From Stigonema ocellatum SAG 48.90 = DSM 106950 (GTDB taxonomy: Bacteria; Cyanobacteriota; Cyanobacteriia; Cyanobacteriales; Nostocaceae): a stretch of 64,000 bases of DNA. The stretch covers positions 56,005 through 120,004 of the forward strand of contig JADQBA010000010.1 of assembly GCA_016903675.1 (NCBI GenBank). Reading direction: 5' to 3'. A program made the translations under genes and the position numbers. This document shows, in pieces, positions 1-8,887 of the stretch (position 1 is the first letter of the stretch; the number at the start of each line of letters is the position of its first letter). The notes below the pieces were generated by a model, which ran no database searches, was not told where the DNA came from, and saw only the letters and a list, made by a program, of their open reading frames with translations.

Positions 1-1262
1 AATGCAGTGATGAACTCCCAGAAGTCTATCGACGGCTGGCAAAAGGCTTAGCCCAGCCTGGTGGGTTTGTAGCACACTTGAGTATCCCCACCAATATCCA
101 AACAAGCTTAGTCGAGACATCGTTACCACGAGTGACTCTCTCTTTTGCTACCGCAACCGCAAGTGAAGAAACCATCTCAGAATGTGCACGGTTACTGTCT
201 GAAGGACCATTTGCGATTTGGATCGGCTTTGGTGCGCGGAATGCAGCAGCCGAGATTCGCCAGCTTGCTGAGAGAACAGGGGCGGCGGTGATGTGTTCTC
301 CGCGCGGCAAAGGTATTTTTCCCGAAGACCATCCTCAATTTGTGGGAGTCACGGGCTTTGCTGGTCATGAGTCTGTTTTGAGGTATATGCAAGAGTATCG
401 TCCTCTGCGGACGCTGGTACTCGGAACACGCCTTGGTGAATTTACCTCGTTTTGGAACCCCGATATGATCCCCAAGCGGGGTTTTGTGCATGTTGACATT
501 GACCCAGAAATACCAGGAACGGCTTATCCATCCGCCGAGACGTTTGCTATCCAGTCCGACGTGGGAATGTTTGTAAAGGCGTTATTGAAGCACTTCCTGA
601 AGCGTCAGAGCCGAGCAAAAACCCTATTGCTGCCAAGACCTAAGCGTAATGCAATCAATCCAAGCACAGGTAGTCCGGTGGGCCCCGAGGTACTTATGAA
701 TGTAATTCAACGGATAATTGTTGAGGGCAGTGATGCAGTGGTGATGACTGAGGCAGGTAACTCGTTTGCTTGGGGAAATCATATGCTGCGATTTAACAAG
801 CCGGGTCGTTATCGGGTCAGCACTGGATTTGGAGCAATGGGTCATGCTGTAACGGGCATTGTCGGATATGCCCTAGCTCGTAATGGCAAGGCGATCGCCA
901 TCGTTGGAGATGGTGCCATGCTCATGAACAGTGAGATCAGCACTGCCGTGCAACACCAGATTCCTGCTGTTTGGATTGTACTAAACGACTCGAATTACAA
1001 TATGTGCAACCAAGGAATGGCAATGTTAGGGTTCGAGGGTATAAACGCGAAAATCTCACAGACTAATTTCGTCAAGATTGCCCAGGGGATGGGAGCTGAT
1101 GGCATCCGCGTTGAAAGGGAATCTGACATTCAAGCAGCACTAGAGAAAGCGCTTGTCTCGACTTGTCCTTTCGTTGTTGATGTCATAATCGACTCTACCC
1201 AGCCAGCGCCGATTGGGAGTCGTATTCATAACTTGATTTCGCACTTAACTACAAATCATTGA
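1..1262 (+). CDS. ThDP-dependent enzyme, acetolactate synthase-like (5' end outside window)
   Basis: The reading frame is open from base 3, so the gene begins upstream; the TTG at 78 is not its real start. What is visible is the end of the N-terminal PYR-type domain, then the central FAD/NAD-like domain (IWIGFGARNAAAEIRQLAER) and the C-terminal PP domain. The PP domain has the ThDP/Mg signature GDGAMLMNSEISTA followed about 25 residues later by LNDSNYN. This is the acetolactate synthase/benzoylformate decarboxylase superfamily, which makes or breaks C-C bonds next to a carbonyl. The catalytic Glu would lie in the missing N-terminal part, so the exact reaction cannot be read. The stop is 13 bp from the start of the next gene, a KAS III-like enzyme, which suggests co-transcription in a small specialised-metabolism cluster with the SDR at 3567. 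Family assignment is firm, substrate unknown. Confidence 0.85.
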   Translation, partial: CSDELPEVYRRLAKGLAQPGGFVAHLSIPTNIQTSLVETSLPRVTLSFATATASEETISECARLLSEGPFAIWIGFGARNAAAEIRQLAERTGAAVMCSPRGKGIFPEDHPQFVGVTGFAGHESVLRYMQEYRPLRTLVLGTRLGEFTSFWNPDMIPKRGFVHVDIDPEIPGTAYPSAETFAIQSDVGMFVKALLKHFLKRQSRAKTLLLPRPKRNAINPSTGSPVGPEVLMNVIQRIIVEGSDAVVMTEAGNSFAWGNHMLRFNKPGRYRVSTGFGAMGHAVTGIVGYALARNGKAIAIVGDGAMLMNSEISTAVQHQIPAVWIVLNDSNYNMCNQGMAMLGFEGINAKISQTNFVKIAQGMGADGIRVERESDIQAALEKALVSTCPFVVDVIIDSTQPAPIGSRIHNLISHLTTNH

Positions 1263-1275
1263 GAGGAAATTGGAC

Positions 1276-2415
1276 ATGGTGCATCCCGAAGTAGGCATTT
1301 CTTCGCTCGCATTGAGCTTTCCTAGCATTAGACTGAAGAAAGATTATTACAGAGAAAATTACCCAGATTTGGTTGCGGCTGCTGAGCAAAAAAGCTTGGC
1401 AAGGCTGTTTTCGCTGGGTGACTTCCCGAACAGCAACGAGTATGAGTTAGAGATGACGCCCTATATAAAAGACCCTTTTCGTGGTACTGTTGAGCGGCGA
1501 GTGCTTGGATCAGGGGAGTCATCGCTAACATTGGAGTATCGTGCAGCAATGGACACCCTTGACGCGGCAAAGCTTTCTCCCAATGACTTAGATCTGCTGC
1601 TCGTCGCCTCATTCTTACCTGAACAAATAGGCTTTGGCAATGCAGCCTTCCTTGCTCGTCAACTCGGTATGTCCTGTGCTGCATGGAATCTTGATGCAAC
1701 ATGCGCTTCAACCCCGATTGCGCTTCAAACTGCTTGTGCCTTGGTACAAGCTGGAGGGTATCGCAATGCGCTGGTGGTCATTTCATGTACGTACTCTCGC
1801 TTTTTTGATCAAAATGATACTCTCTCATGGTTTTTTAGCGACGGCGCTGGAGCTTTCTTAGTCAGTGATATCAAACCAAACCAAGGCATTCTTGGCTCAA
1901 AGACCGTTAATACCAGCGTGTTGTGTGACCAATTCCCTTTTAAACTCACTCAAGATGAGCAGGGCAATCCCCTGCTCCGTATGCAGGTGCTTAAGGGCAC
2001 AAACAAAGTTGTCGGCGAAACGGCTGTAGAGCTTCTGAGTACATGTTGCCTTGGCGCTATCGCTGCTGCTAATGTGACGCTAGAGCAAATCGACTTTTTT
2101 ATTTTCAACACACCCACTGCTTGGTTTGCAAGCTTCTGTACGCGTGTACTGGGCATTGACCCAGAGCGCACGATCAATGTCTACCCTCTGTATGCAAACA
2201 TTGGACCAACACTGTCCCTAGCCAATCTGTACCACGCTGCACAGTTGGGCAAAATTCGCGAAAATGACCTAGTTCTTATCTATGGCTTTGGTGCAGCCAG
2301 CTCTGCCTCTGCAAGTGTAATGCGCTGGGGCAATGTGGCGCTAGGTCCGGTTCCGGTCAATGAACTTGATTTGGCAGTCAAAAGTTCCTCACACAGAATC
2401 CCTGCTCCTTTATAA
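1276..2415 (+). CDS. KAS III (FabH-like) condensing enzyme, atypical active site
   Basis: Thiolase-fold protein of 379 residues. The nucleophile is Cys143 in DATCAST, and the C-terminal Gly-rich loop GFGAASSASASV is typical of 3-oxoacyl-ACP synthase III. Classical FabH has a His-Gln-Ala-Asn motif next; here the aligned stretch reads FNTPTAW, so the general-base His appears to be Asn. The later Asn region (YANIGPTLSLANL) is kept. Some KAS III relatives are acyltransferases or make non-fatty-acid products, and the changed triad fits such a role, but this is inference. The ATG at 1276 is chosen because GAGAGG (1261-1266) lies 9 nt upstream; the in-frame TTG at 1270 would leave only 3 nt. It follows the ThDP enzyme closely and precedes a broken GDSL gene and an SDR. 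Confidence 0.85.
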   Translation: MVHPEVGISSLALSFPSIRLKKDYYRENYPDLVAAAEQKSLARLFSLGDFPNSNEYELEMTPYIKDPFRGTVERRVLGSGESSLTLEYRAAMDTLDAAKLSPNDLDLLLVASFLPEQIGFGNAAFLARQLGMSCAAWNLDATCASTPIALQTACALVQAGGYRNALVVISCTYSRFFDQNDTLSWFFSDGAGAFLVSDIKPNQGILGSKTVNTSVLCDQFPFKLTQDEQGNPLLRMQVLKGTNKVVGETAVELLSTCCLGAIAAANVTLEQIDFFIFNTPTAWFASFCTRVLGIDPERTINVYPLYANIGPTLSLANLYHAAQLGKIRENDLVLIYGFGAASSASASVMRWGNVALGPVPVNELDLAVKSSSHRIPAPL

Positions 2416-2453
2416 AATATATATCAAGATTCAAGCATATCTTGGAGTTGACT

Positions 2454-3516
2454 GTGCAAAGACAAATTATAGCAACAGGATTTTTCCTGTTATCTTTCTT
2501 TTTTGCACTCAAAGTCTCGGCAAAGAATTATGACGAGATTTATGTCTTTGGCGACAGCTTTTCTGATACGGGTAATGTATTTGATGCCACAAATGGAGCC
2601 ATTCCCCCAAGTCCAGCCTACTTTAATGGACGTTTTTCTAATGGTCCTGTTTGGGTGGAATATCTTGCACAAGACTTGGGATTGACCTTAAATCCTCACA
2701 ACGACTTCGCCTTTGGGGGGGCTACCACAGGAGTCGATAACATCAACGTTCCTGGGTTACCGGCATTGCAGCAGCAGATCAGTAGCTTTACGGCAGAAAA
2801 TCCGTCTGCTGATCCCAACGCCCTCTATATCGTGTGGGCTGGTGCTAATGATTACTTCAATTACTTTTTGGGTAATATTCCCAACCCTAACCAGACTGTT
2901 GCAAATTTATCAGATGCGGTGACATCGCTTGCTACCGATGGCGCTAAAGAGATCATGGTAGTTACAGCTATTTTCAGGTAAATAGACCACAGTTGTAAGG
3001 GCGCAATGCCTTGCGCCCTTACAAAAGGTGTGGTTCATTTGTGTGAAAACTGCTGTAATCTGCCAGATTTGGGAAAGTTTCCGGTTGCAAACTTTAATAG
3101 TCAGATCCCGGACATATTCAGCACTTTGACTAGTACACATAACTCTGACTTCAATAGAACCATCAGTTTTTTGGACCAGCAACTCTCCTCTGATATCAAC
3201 ATCATTCCTCTCGATGTTAATTCCTTATATAATAGACATCTCCGATCCGGGGGAATTCAGTTTCACTGACGTAACCGATTATTGCATACAAGACTTATCG
3301 GTAGTGCCCTTAACTTTGCCTACGCAACCAGTTGCGTGTAACCCAGACCAGTTTTTATTTTGGGACCCAGTTCATCCAACGACTGCCACTCATAAGCTAA
3401 TCGGAGAATTAGCATTTTCAGATCTGACGTCACAGACTGTACCTGAACCTTCTGCTGTGTTAGGAGTGTTAGCGTTTGGTGCTTTAGGTGCAGTATCGCT
3501 ATGGAAACGCAAATAG
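2454..3516 (+). pseudogene. GDSL (SGNH) lipase/esterase with PEP-CTERM tail, disrupted
   Basis: The start is GTG 2454, with GGAG 6 nt upstream, followed by a signal peptide. Block I is FGDSFSDTGN (Ser nucleophile), then NGRFSNGPVWVEYLA, the GANDY block and, near the end, a DPVHPT block with the catalytic Asp/His. The protein closes with a PEP-CTERM-type tail: VPEPSAVLGVLAFGAL and a basic end. The frame is stopped by TAA at 2980-2982 inside a palindromic insert (2965-3055). Downstream the frame resumes exactly (MVV then NLPDLGKFPVA), because the net insert of 93 bp is a multiple of three. A second lesion, an apparent 1-nt gain near 3235-3240, shifts the frame before DISDPGEFSFTDV. The intact ancestor would have been a secreted esterase of about 320 residues. 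Two independent lesions make a functional product unlikely. Confidence 0.85.
2965..3055. mobile_element. 91-bp palindromic MITE in the GDSL gene
   Basis: An imperfect palindrome whose arms share CAGC, TTCA, AAT, ACCACA and TGTAAGGGCGCA, mirrored as TGCGCCCTTACA, TGTGGT, ATT, TGAA, GCTG. The dinucleotide TA sits on both sides (2963-2964 and 3056-3057). Removing the element and one TA restores an uninterrupted GTTAAT in the lipase frame. A TA duplication is typical of IS630/Tc1-mariner-mobilised MITEs; no transposase is present in the window. Confidence 0.8.
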
Positions 3517-3566
3517 CTATCAGTTTATGCAAAACAAACGAATCAAAAAGGAAGGGGAGTATACGC

Positions 3567-4316
3567 ATGATAAGTCAATTGTATGGAAAAGTTGCGCTAG
3601 TTACAGGGGCTTCATCAGGCATTGGTCGGGCGACAGCGCTGGCATTTGCACGTGCTGGAGCGAAAGTCGTGGTTGCTAGTCGTCGCATCACCAACGGAGA
3701 AGAGACCGTGCACCGCATACATGATCTTGGAGGTGAGGGTAATTTTGTCAAGACCGATGTGTCAAAAGCTGCTGAAGTAGAGGTGCTAGTCAACAAGACC
3801 ATTGATTTCTATGGTCGTCTAGACTACGCTTGCAACAATGCTGGTATTCCGTCCTCTAGTCCACTCATTGATATCTCCGAAGAGGACTGGGATCGCGTGC
3901 TCAACGTTAATCTCAAAGGAACATGGCTTTGTCTCAAGTATGAGATCCAGGCGATGCTCAAACAAGGTGGCGGTGCAATTGTGAACGTGGCTTCCATTGG
4001 TGGTGTCATCGGCTGTGAAGGGCTGACCAGTTACTGTGCCAGTAAAGGTGGGGTTATTGCCTTAACTCGATCAGCGGCACTAGAATATGCCCAATCCGGC
4101 ATCCGGATCAATGCTGTCAGTCCTGGTTGCATCCAGACAGATATACTGGCTAGTGTCCCAAAAGACATACTTGCTCAAATCAAGGCAGCGCATCCGGTAG
4201 GACGTATTGGCAAACCAGAGGAAATTGCAGAAGCTGTACTATGGTTGTGTTCCGATGCGGCTTCCTTCGTAATGGGGCATAATATGATCATTGATGGGGC
4301 ATATACCGCACAGTAA
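3567..4316 (+). CDS. SDR-family NAD(P)-dependent oxidoreductase
   Basis: Classical short-chain dehydrogenase of 249 residues with a Rossmann fold. The cofactor motif TGASSGIG is at residues 13-20, NNAG at 90-93, and the catalytic Ser143, Tyr156 and Lys160 lie in VNVASIGG and YCASK. The end (SDAASFVMGHNMIIDGAYTAQ) is the usual SDR C-terminus. It oxidises or reduces an alcohol/carbonyl in the cytoplasm; the substrate is unknown. The basic pair SRR after the second strand hints at NADP preference (inference). The ATG at 3567 is favoured over the upstream 3501 codon because GGAAGGGGAG (3550-3559) is a strong ribosome-binding site at the right distance. It is the last gene of the cluster with the ThDP and KAS III-like enzymes, so it may reduce a keto product made by them. 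Confidence 0.9.
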   Translation: MISQLYGKVALVTGASSGIGRATALAFARAGAKVVVASRRITNGEETVHRIHDLGGEGNFVKTDVSKAAEVEVLVNKTIDFYGRLDYACNNAGIPSSSPLIDISEEDWDRVLNVNLKGTWLCLKYEIQAMLKQGGGAIVNVASIGGVIGCEGLTSYCASKGGVIALTRSAALEYAQSGIRINAVSPGCIQTDILASVPKDILAQIKAAHPVGRIGKPEEIAEAVLWLCSDAASFVMGHNMIIDGAYTAQ

Positions 4317-4468
4317 GGTGAGGATTTGTGTAAAAATAACCTGAACAATTTTTATGTGGAAGCTAGATTTGCAATGTGTTTGAAATAAAATTTTTACAAG
4401 TTATTTTGTGACTTGTGTTACTTAAAGGATAATTTTGCCGATCAGTAAACCCAATTCACAAAAAATGG

Positions 4469-4770
4469 TGTGCTTTAAAGGAAAAGTTTGCCGAAATTTA
4501 AAGGATAAGCTTGCCGAACCTATAGCTTGACTGGTTTTGTGGTCAAATACCTTTTTTCCGAAAGTGCGATGTGCGCTTCGCTTTACTCGCTTCGCTTACG
4601 CAAAGCACAAAAATGCTCCCAAAGCCTACATTTAGTGTGGAACTCGCGGCAAGCTTATTCTTTAATGAGCTTCGATAAATAATTCAGAATTAATCGAAAT
4701 AATCATGCTTTCAGCCTCTACTGCGGCAAACTTATGCTTTAAAAACGGCAAACTTTTCCTTTAAAGCACA
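4469..4770. mobile_element. 302-bp non-autonomous Tn7/Tn5053-like mini-transposon
   Basis: Perfect 25-bp terminal inverted repeats at 4469-4493 and 4746-4770 begin TGTGCTTTAAAGGAAAAG and end in CA. They are flanked by the 5-bp direct repeat AATGG (4464-4468 and 4771-4775). Further copies of the 20-bp motif TTTAAAGGATAAGCTTGCCG lie inside: one at 4497-4516 in direct orientation, and inverted at 4647-4665 and 4724-4743. TG...CA ends, 5-bp duplications and arrays of about 20-bp transposase sites at both ends are the hallmark of the Tn7/Mu/Tn5053 DDE group, which includes CRISPR-associated transposons. There is no ORF inside, so it must move in trans. Confidence 0.75.
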
Positions 4771-4934
4771 AATGGCTAGATGCCTTTATTTGTCAGCATT
4801 TTTTATGGGCTTATAAGCTTATACATAGTTTTCAATCCAAAGCTTTCTGTGCCGCCGTCAGTAATCAAGGCGTCTATTTCTATAAGCTTATAGTCTTATG
4901 ATGAAATGTTGACAAACAAAGGTATTTAGCCATT
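4771..4934. repeat. 164-bp imperfect inverted repeat
   Basis: The left arm (4771-4825) starts AATGGCTAGATGCCTTT and contains TTTGTCAGCATTT and TTATAAGCTTATA. The right arm (4880-4934) is its imperfect complement. It lies directly against the right end of the 302-bp element, whose target AATGG is the first five bases of this arm. It looks like a MITE or element end that was itself the insertion target. No gene is seen from 4935 to 5293. Confidence 0.55.
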
Positions 4935-5293
4935 TTTTGTGTATAAGTTAAAACGTCACGGAAACGATATCCTTCTAATGCCAAACGGAAATATTATGGT
5001 TCCAGACCCCCAAACATAGGCAGAGAAAGGATTGTAATTTTTAATACCCTGATTAAATCACCTTTTTATTAGGCTTTTCAAGTACAAATTAAAATGACTC
5101 ACGGAAGCGCCTAAGTTCCATTTTGGACTTTCGGAAAAGTTATCCTTCCTTGGGTCTAGAATTCAGGGTGAAAAAGCAACGAAAGAATCAGGGTTTCAGC
5201 CTTTTCATGGAAATATTATGGTTCCAGCAACGGAAAAATTATCGGTAAAGTCACATGTCTCAACGTAGCAATCAGGGTTTGAGGCACTTTAGG

Positions 5294-8200
5294 TTACTGG
5301 TTCTGTTTATACTCAATCGCTCCTAAATATTTAAAAGCAAATTTTTCAGCTTCAGTTAAGCCAATTACCCCACTAATATTCATATTTTCGTAGGGTCTAG
5401 GGCTTCTCAGAGTTTTCAAGCACTCACCAGTTTTTACATCCCAAAGCTTGATCGTCTCATCTTCACTACTACTGGCTAGGGTCTTACCTTGAGGACTAAA
5501 GGCTACTGACCAAACTAACTTAGAATGTTCCAATAAGGTGCTGATGCATCTGTTTGTACTAACATTCCAAAGTTTTACTGTTTGATCACCACTGCCACTT
5601 AGCAGTATGCCACCATCTAAAAAAGTAACTGAGTATACGCCATTAGTATGTCCATGCAAAGTTCCAATACATCCACCTGTGCTGGCATCCCAGAGCCTTA
5701 TCGTTTGGTCAAAGCTGCCACTCGCCACGGTATTACCATCAGGACTGAAGGCAACTGACCATACCCAGTCAGTATGACCATACATAGTCTGAAGGCAACG
5801 ACCAGTGCTGACATCCCAAAGCTTTAGTGTTTGGTCATTACCAGCACTGACCAGCATATGACTATCGGGGCTAAAAGCGACTGCCCATACCCAATCAGTA
5901 TGTTCCTGTAAGGTCTTGAGGCATTGCCCCGTATTAACATCCCACAGCTTCACTGTTTGGTCCTCACTGCTACTGGCAAGTATATTACCATCAGGACTGA
6001 AGGCAACTGATGTGACCCGATTACTGTGTCCCCGTAAAGTTTTGAGACATTGACCAGTCCTAATATCCCAAAGCTTGACTGTTTGATCCTCACTGGCACT
6101 GGCAAGTATATTACCATCAGGACTGAAGGCAACTGATGTGACCCGATTACTGTGTCCCCGCAAAGTCTTGAGGCATTCGCCAGTGCTGACATCCCATAGC
6201 CTCACTGTTTGGTCACCACTACCACTTGCTAGCATCTTACCTTGGGGACTAAAGGTGACCGACCAAATTCCACCACAATAACCTTGGAAGATTTTCAGGC
6301 ATTCGCTAGTGCTGACATCCCACAGCCTCACTGTTTGGTCATCACCGCCGCTTGCTAGCATCCTACTTTTTGGCCTAAAAGCGACTGACCACACCCTGCT
6401 AGTATGTCCCTGTAGAGTAGTTAGGCATTGACCAATGCTGACATCCCACAGCTTCGTTGTTTGGTCATCACTCCCACTCGCAAGCTTTTGCCCATCAAAA
6501 CTAAAAGCAACTGAATTTACACAGCCACTATGACCGTCCAGAGTAGTTAGGCATTGACCAATGCTGACATCCCATATTTTCACCGTTGTGTCATTACAAC
6601 CACTAGCTAAAGTATGACCATCTGGGCTGAAGGCGAGTGAGCGGCTCCCAGTGTTATTATTATCTTGCAAAGTTTTGAGGCATCGACCGCTGCTAGCATC
6701 CCACAACTTCACTGTTTGGTCATCACTCCCACTGGCAAGTATAGTACTTTGGGGGCTGAAGGTGACTGATGTAACCCGATGACTATGTCCCTGCAAATTT
6801 TTGAGGCATTCATAAGTGCTGACATCCCATAACTTCACGGTTTGGTCCTCACTGCTACTTGCAAGCAGGTGACCATCGAGACTGAAGGCAACCGACCAGA
6901 TGCTACCACTATGACCTTGCAAAGAAGCAAGGCAAAGACCTGTCTTGGTATCCCACAGCTTCACTATTGAGTCATCGCTGCCACTAGCAAGAACATGACC
7001 ATCAGGACTAAAAGTAATCGGCCAAACAAAACCCTTATGTGCTTTGAAGCTGAGCAGTTGTTTCCCGTCCGTAACCTGATATAGGCGAATCTCACCATTA
7101 GTATCCCCCGTAGCTAGGACTTTTCCATCAGGATTAAATGCTAGTGAATGAATACCGCCGAGGGTTTCAGTAAAAATACATTTCTCTAGATTAGCGTGAG
7201 CGAAATTTGCATTGTGCAAATTCACACCCCGCAGGTCTGCTTGCCAAACAGTTAGATAGGAAAAATCGTAGCTAGTTAGATCGGTTTCCAGATGACAAAG
7301 CAGATTAAAAATATTTCCAGCCGTATAACTTTGTTCTAGCGGGGATGTTTCTCGTAGCATTGTTAAAATTTGAGTAAGATGATTTTCAATCTGTCTTTTG
7401 CTCCCAAAGAGAACAAGCAGCCCATCTATAACTGGCTGGAGGATGACGCGAATTTGAATTTCCCTGATGTAGTCTTTTGCAGTCGCCTTCATCAGAGCAT
7501 GACACCTGAACAAATCAATATTCTGAGTTTCAATCTCTTTACAAACTTGCTCTATTAATCGCTGAGTTACATACTCCATGACTACAGGTTGTAACGTGAA
7601 GAGTGATGCGCTTTTCTCAATTAGCGTAGGCGTAGCCTTGTCGATCAGACTTCGCCGTGTCAGAGACTCCAATGCCTCCAGTAATTTTTGTGGTAGTATT
7701 GGTGATACAATATCCTCTCGTAAATTTGATAGCGAAACTGGCTCACGATTAATTGCCAGCCAGTACATTATGTCCTTTTCTAAATTTGATAAGCGCGAAA
7801 ACTGCTGGTCTAAAAGCTCGCGAATGTCGCCAAAAACAGCAGTATCATTTTTCAGAAATTCAGAAACATTACCATCAAAAACATCTTGTATCGTCGTCGC
7901 CACTATCTTCAAGGCTAAGGCGTTGCCTGCATAGCGCTCAACTACTGTTGTCAATTCTGACTCTGAGCCAGAGAACCCCTTAACTTCAAAGATTTTATGC
8001 CCGTCTACCGCCTCCAGACCCCGCAGTTGGAATGAGCGAACAGGTAATCCCTGTCCTTCTTGTGACGCCACGTCCCTAGGTTTTTCCCGAGAAGTCAGCA
8101 GCAAACTACTTTGGTGGGCAATTTCTCCTACTCGTTTGATCAGTTGACCATAATCCTCATAATCGTCTCGATAGCATCCTGCATAAACGCCACCTCGCAT

Positions 8201-8887
8201 AATGGTCTCAGCATTATCGAGTATGATCAGACACTGGTGTTGTTGCAAATATTCAATCAGTCGCGATATTCTACCATCTACGCTGTTTGGTAAGTCAGTT
8301 TCCAGAACCTGCTTGTTTGAGACAAATTGAATTAAGTTAGCCAGGAGATCGAAAAGTGGTGGGGCATTGTAGAGCGATCGCCAGATAACGTACTCAAACC
8401 GTTGCTGAATTTCTTGAGCTAGTTTAACAGCTAGGGAAGTTTTCCCAATACCCCCCATTCCCAACAGCGCCACCACTCGACAACGGTCTTTGATGAGCCA
8501 TTCCTCTAAGGTGTTGAGTTCTGCTGTGCGTCCATAGAACACAGAGACACAAACCGCCTCTCCCCAATCAACGCGATTGGGTGTCTTCAAGCCTTCCACT
8601 TTCACTAAATTTGGGTCTGGCTTTGTATAGTCGCTTTTTTCCAATTCTAAATTAAACGCCATAAATAAGCGAACAAGCGTTTGTTTGTCAACCCCTACTT
8701 CGCGATTTAGTACTTTTCTAAAGGTGACAGCAGTTATTCCAGCGTGTTCACTTAATTCGTCCAGTGTAAACTTGGAGCCAGAGTTTTCCTGCTGACATTC
8801 CCACTCTAGTTTGGCATTCTGAAACTTTTGCCAGCCTTTCAGACTGAGTATAAGCCCACGATTGCGTTGTTGGTTCTGGGGTTTCAT
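5294..8887 (-). CDS. HTH-NB-ARC-WD40 STAND NTPase (copy 1)
   Basis: 1197 residues. Residues 1-90 form a conserved cyanobacterial N-terminal module (NRGLILSLKGWQKFQNAK) with an XRE-like helix-turn-helix (FTLDELSEHAGITAVTFRKV). The NB-ARC ATPase follows, with Walker A GMGGIGKTS (143-151), Walker B CLIILD (219-224), sensor LLLTSREKP (262-270) and GNALALKI. Then come winged-helix/helical segments and a short pentapeptide-like stretch (LTVWQADLRGVNLHNANF). Fourteen WD40 repeats follow, enough for two seven-bladed propellers, and a conserved tail (ISGVIGLTEAEKF) ends the protein. Such STAND proteins act as ATP-driven switches that oligomerise when the propeller senses a ligand; several families defend against phage, but the role of this one is unknown. 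The HTH may bind DNA or act as an adaptor. The next gene upstream on this strand is a paralog (10576-14190). Repeats 9 and 10 are almost identical in DNA, a sign of recent duplication. Confidence 0.9.
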   Translation of the reverse strand: MKPQNQQRNRGLILSLKGWQKFQNAKLEWECQQENSGSKFTLDELSEHAGITAVTFRKVLNREVGVDKQTLVRLFMAFNLELEKSDYTKPDPNLVKVEGLKTPNRVDWGEAVCVSVFYGRTAELNTLEEWLIKDRCRVVALLGMGGIGKTSLAVKLAQEIQQRFEYVIWRSLYNAPPLFDLLANLIQFVSNKQVLETDLPNSVDGRISRLIEYLQQHQCLIILDNAETIMRGGVYAGCYRDDYEDYGQLIKRVGEIAHQSSLLLTSREKPRDVASQEGQGLPVRSFQLRGLEAVDGHKIFEVKGFSGSESELTTVVERYAGNALALKIVATTIQDVFDGNVSEFLKNDTAVFGDIRELLDQQFSRLSNLEKDIMYWLAINREPVSLSNLREDIVSPILPQKLLEALESLTRRSLIDKATPTLIEKSASLFTLQPVVMEYVTQRLIEQVCKEIETQNIDLFRCHALMKATAKDYIREIQIRVILQPVIDGLLVLFGSKRQIENHLTQILTMLRETSPLEQSYTAGNIFNLLCHLETDLTSYDFSYLTVWQADLRGVNLHNANFAHANLEKCIFTETLGGIHSLAFNPDGKVLATGDTNGEIRLYQVTDGKQLLSFKAHKGFVWPITFSPDGHVLASGSDDSIVKLWDTKTGLCLASLQGHSGSIWSVAFSLDGHLLASSSEDQTVKLWDVSTYECLKNLQGHSHRVTSVTFSPQSTILASGSDDQTVKLWDASSGRCLKTLQDNNNTGSRSLAFSPDGHTLASGCNDTTVKIWDVSIGQCLTTLDGHSGCVNSVAFSFDGQKLASGSDDQTTKLWDVSIGQCLTTLQGHTSRVWSVAFRPKSRMLASGGDDQTVRLWDVSTSECLKIFQGYCGGIWSVTFSPQGKMLASGSGDQTVRLWDVSTGECLKTLRGHSNRVTSVAFSPDGNILASASEDQTVKLWDIRTGQCLKTLRGHSNRVTSVAFSPDGNILASSSEDQTVKLWDVNTGQCLKTLQEHTDWVWAVAFSPDSHMLVSAGNDQTLKLWDVSTGRCLQTMYGHTDWVWSVAFSPDGNTVASGSFDQTIRLWDASTGGCIGTLHGHTNGVYSVTFLDGGILLSGSGDQTVKLWNVSTNRCISTLLEHSKLVWSVAFSPQGKTLASSSEDETIKLWDVKTGECLKTLRSPRPYENMNISGVIGLTEAEKFAFKYLGAIEYKQNQ

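Larger units (their letters stand above)
4414..5255. repeat. possible older, decayed transposon remnant around the 302-bp element
   Basis: Near 4416-4440 the sequence TTAAAGGATAATTTTGCCG repeats the end motif of the 302-bp element but lies outside it. The complement of 5231-5255 (TGTGACTTTACCGATAATTT then TTCCG) matches it at about 20 of 25 positions. The flanks TGACT (4409-4413) and TGTCT (5256-5260) differ by one base and could be a decayed 5-bp duplication. A 19-bp direct repeat starting GGAAATATTATGG occurs at 4987-5005 and 5209-5227. No coding region is seen. This is a tentative reading. Confidence 0.35.

Noticed and set aside
26..491. Minus-strand open frames at 26-310 and 192-491
   Set aside because: They are shadows of the ThDP enzyme frame and show no protein-like motifs.
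5950..6192. 80-codon frame antisense-shifted within the WD40 region
   Set aside because: It exists because of the near-identical WD40 units and is not an independent gene.
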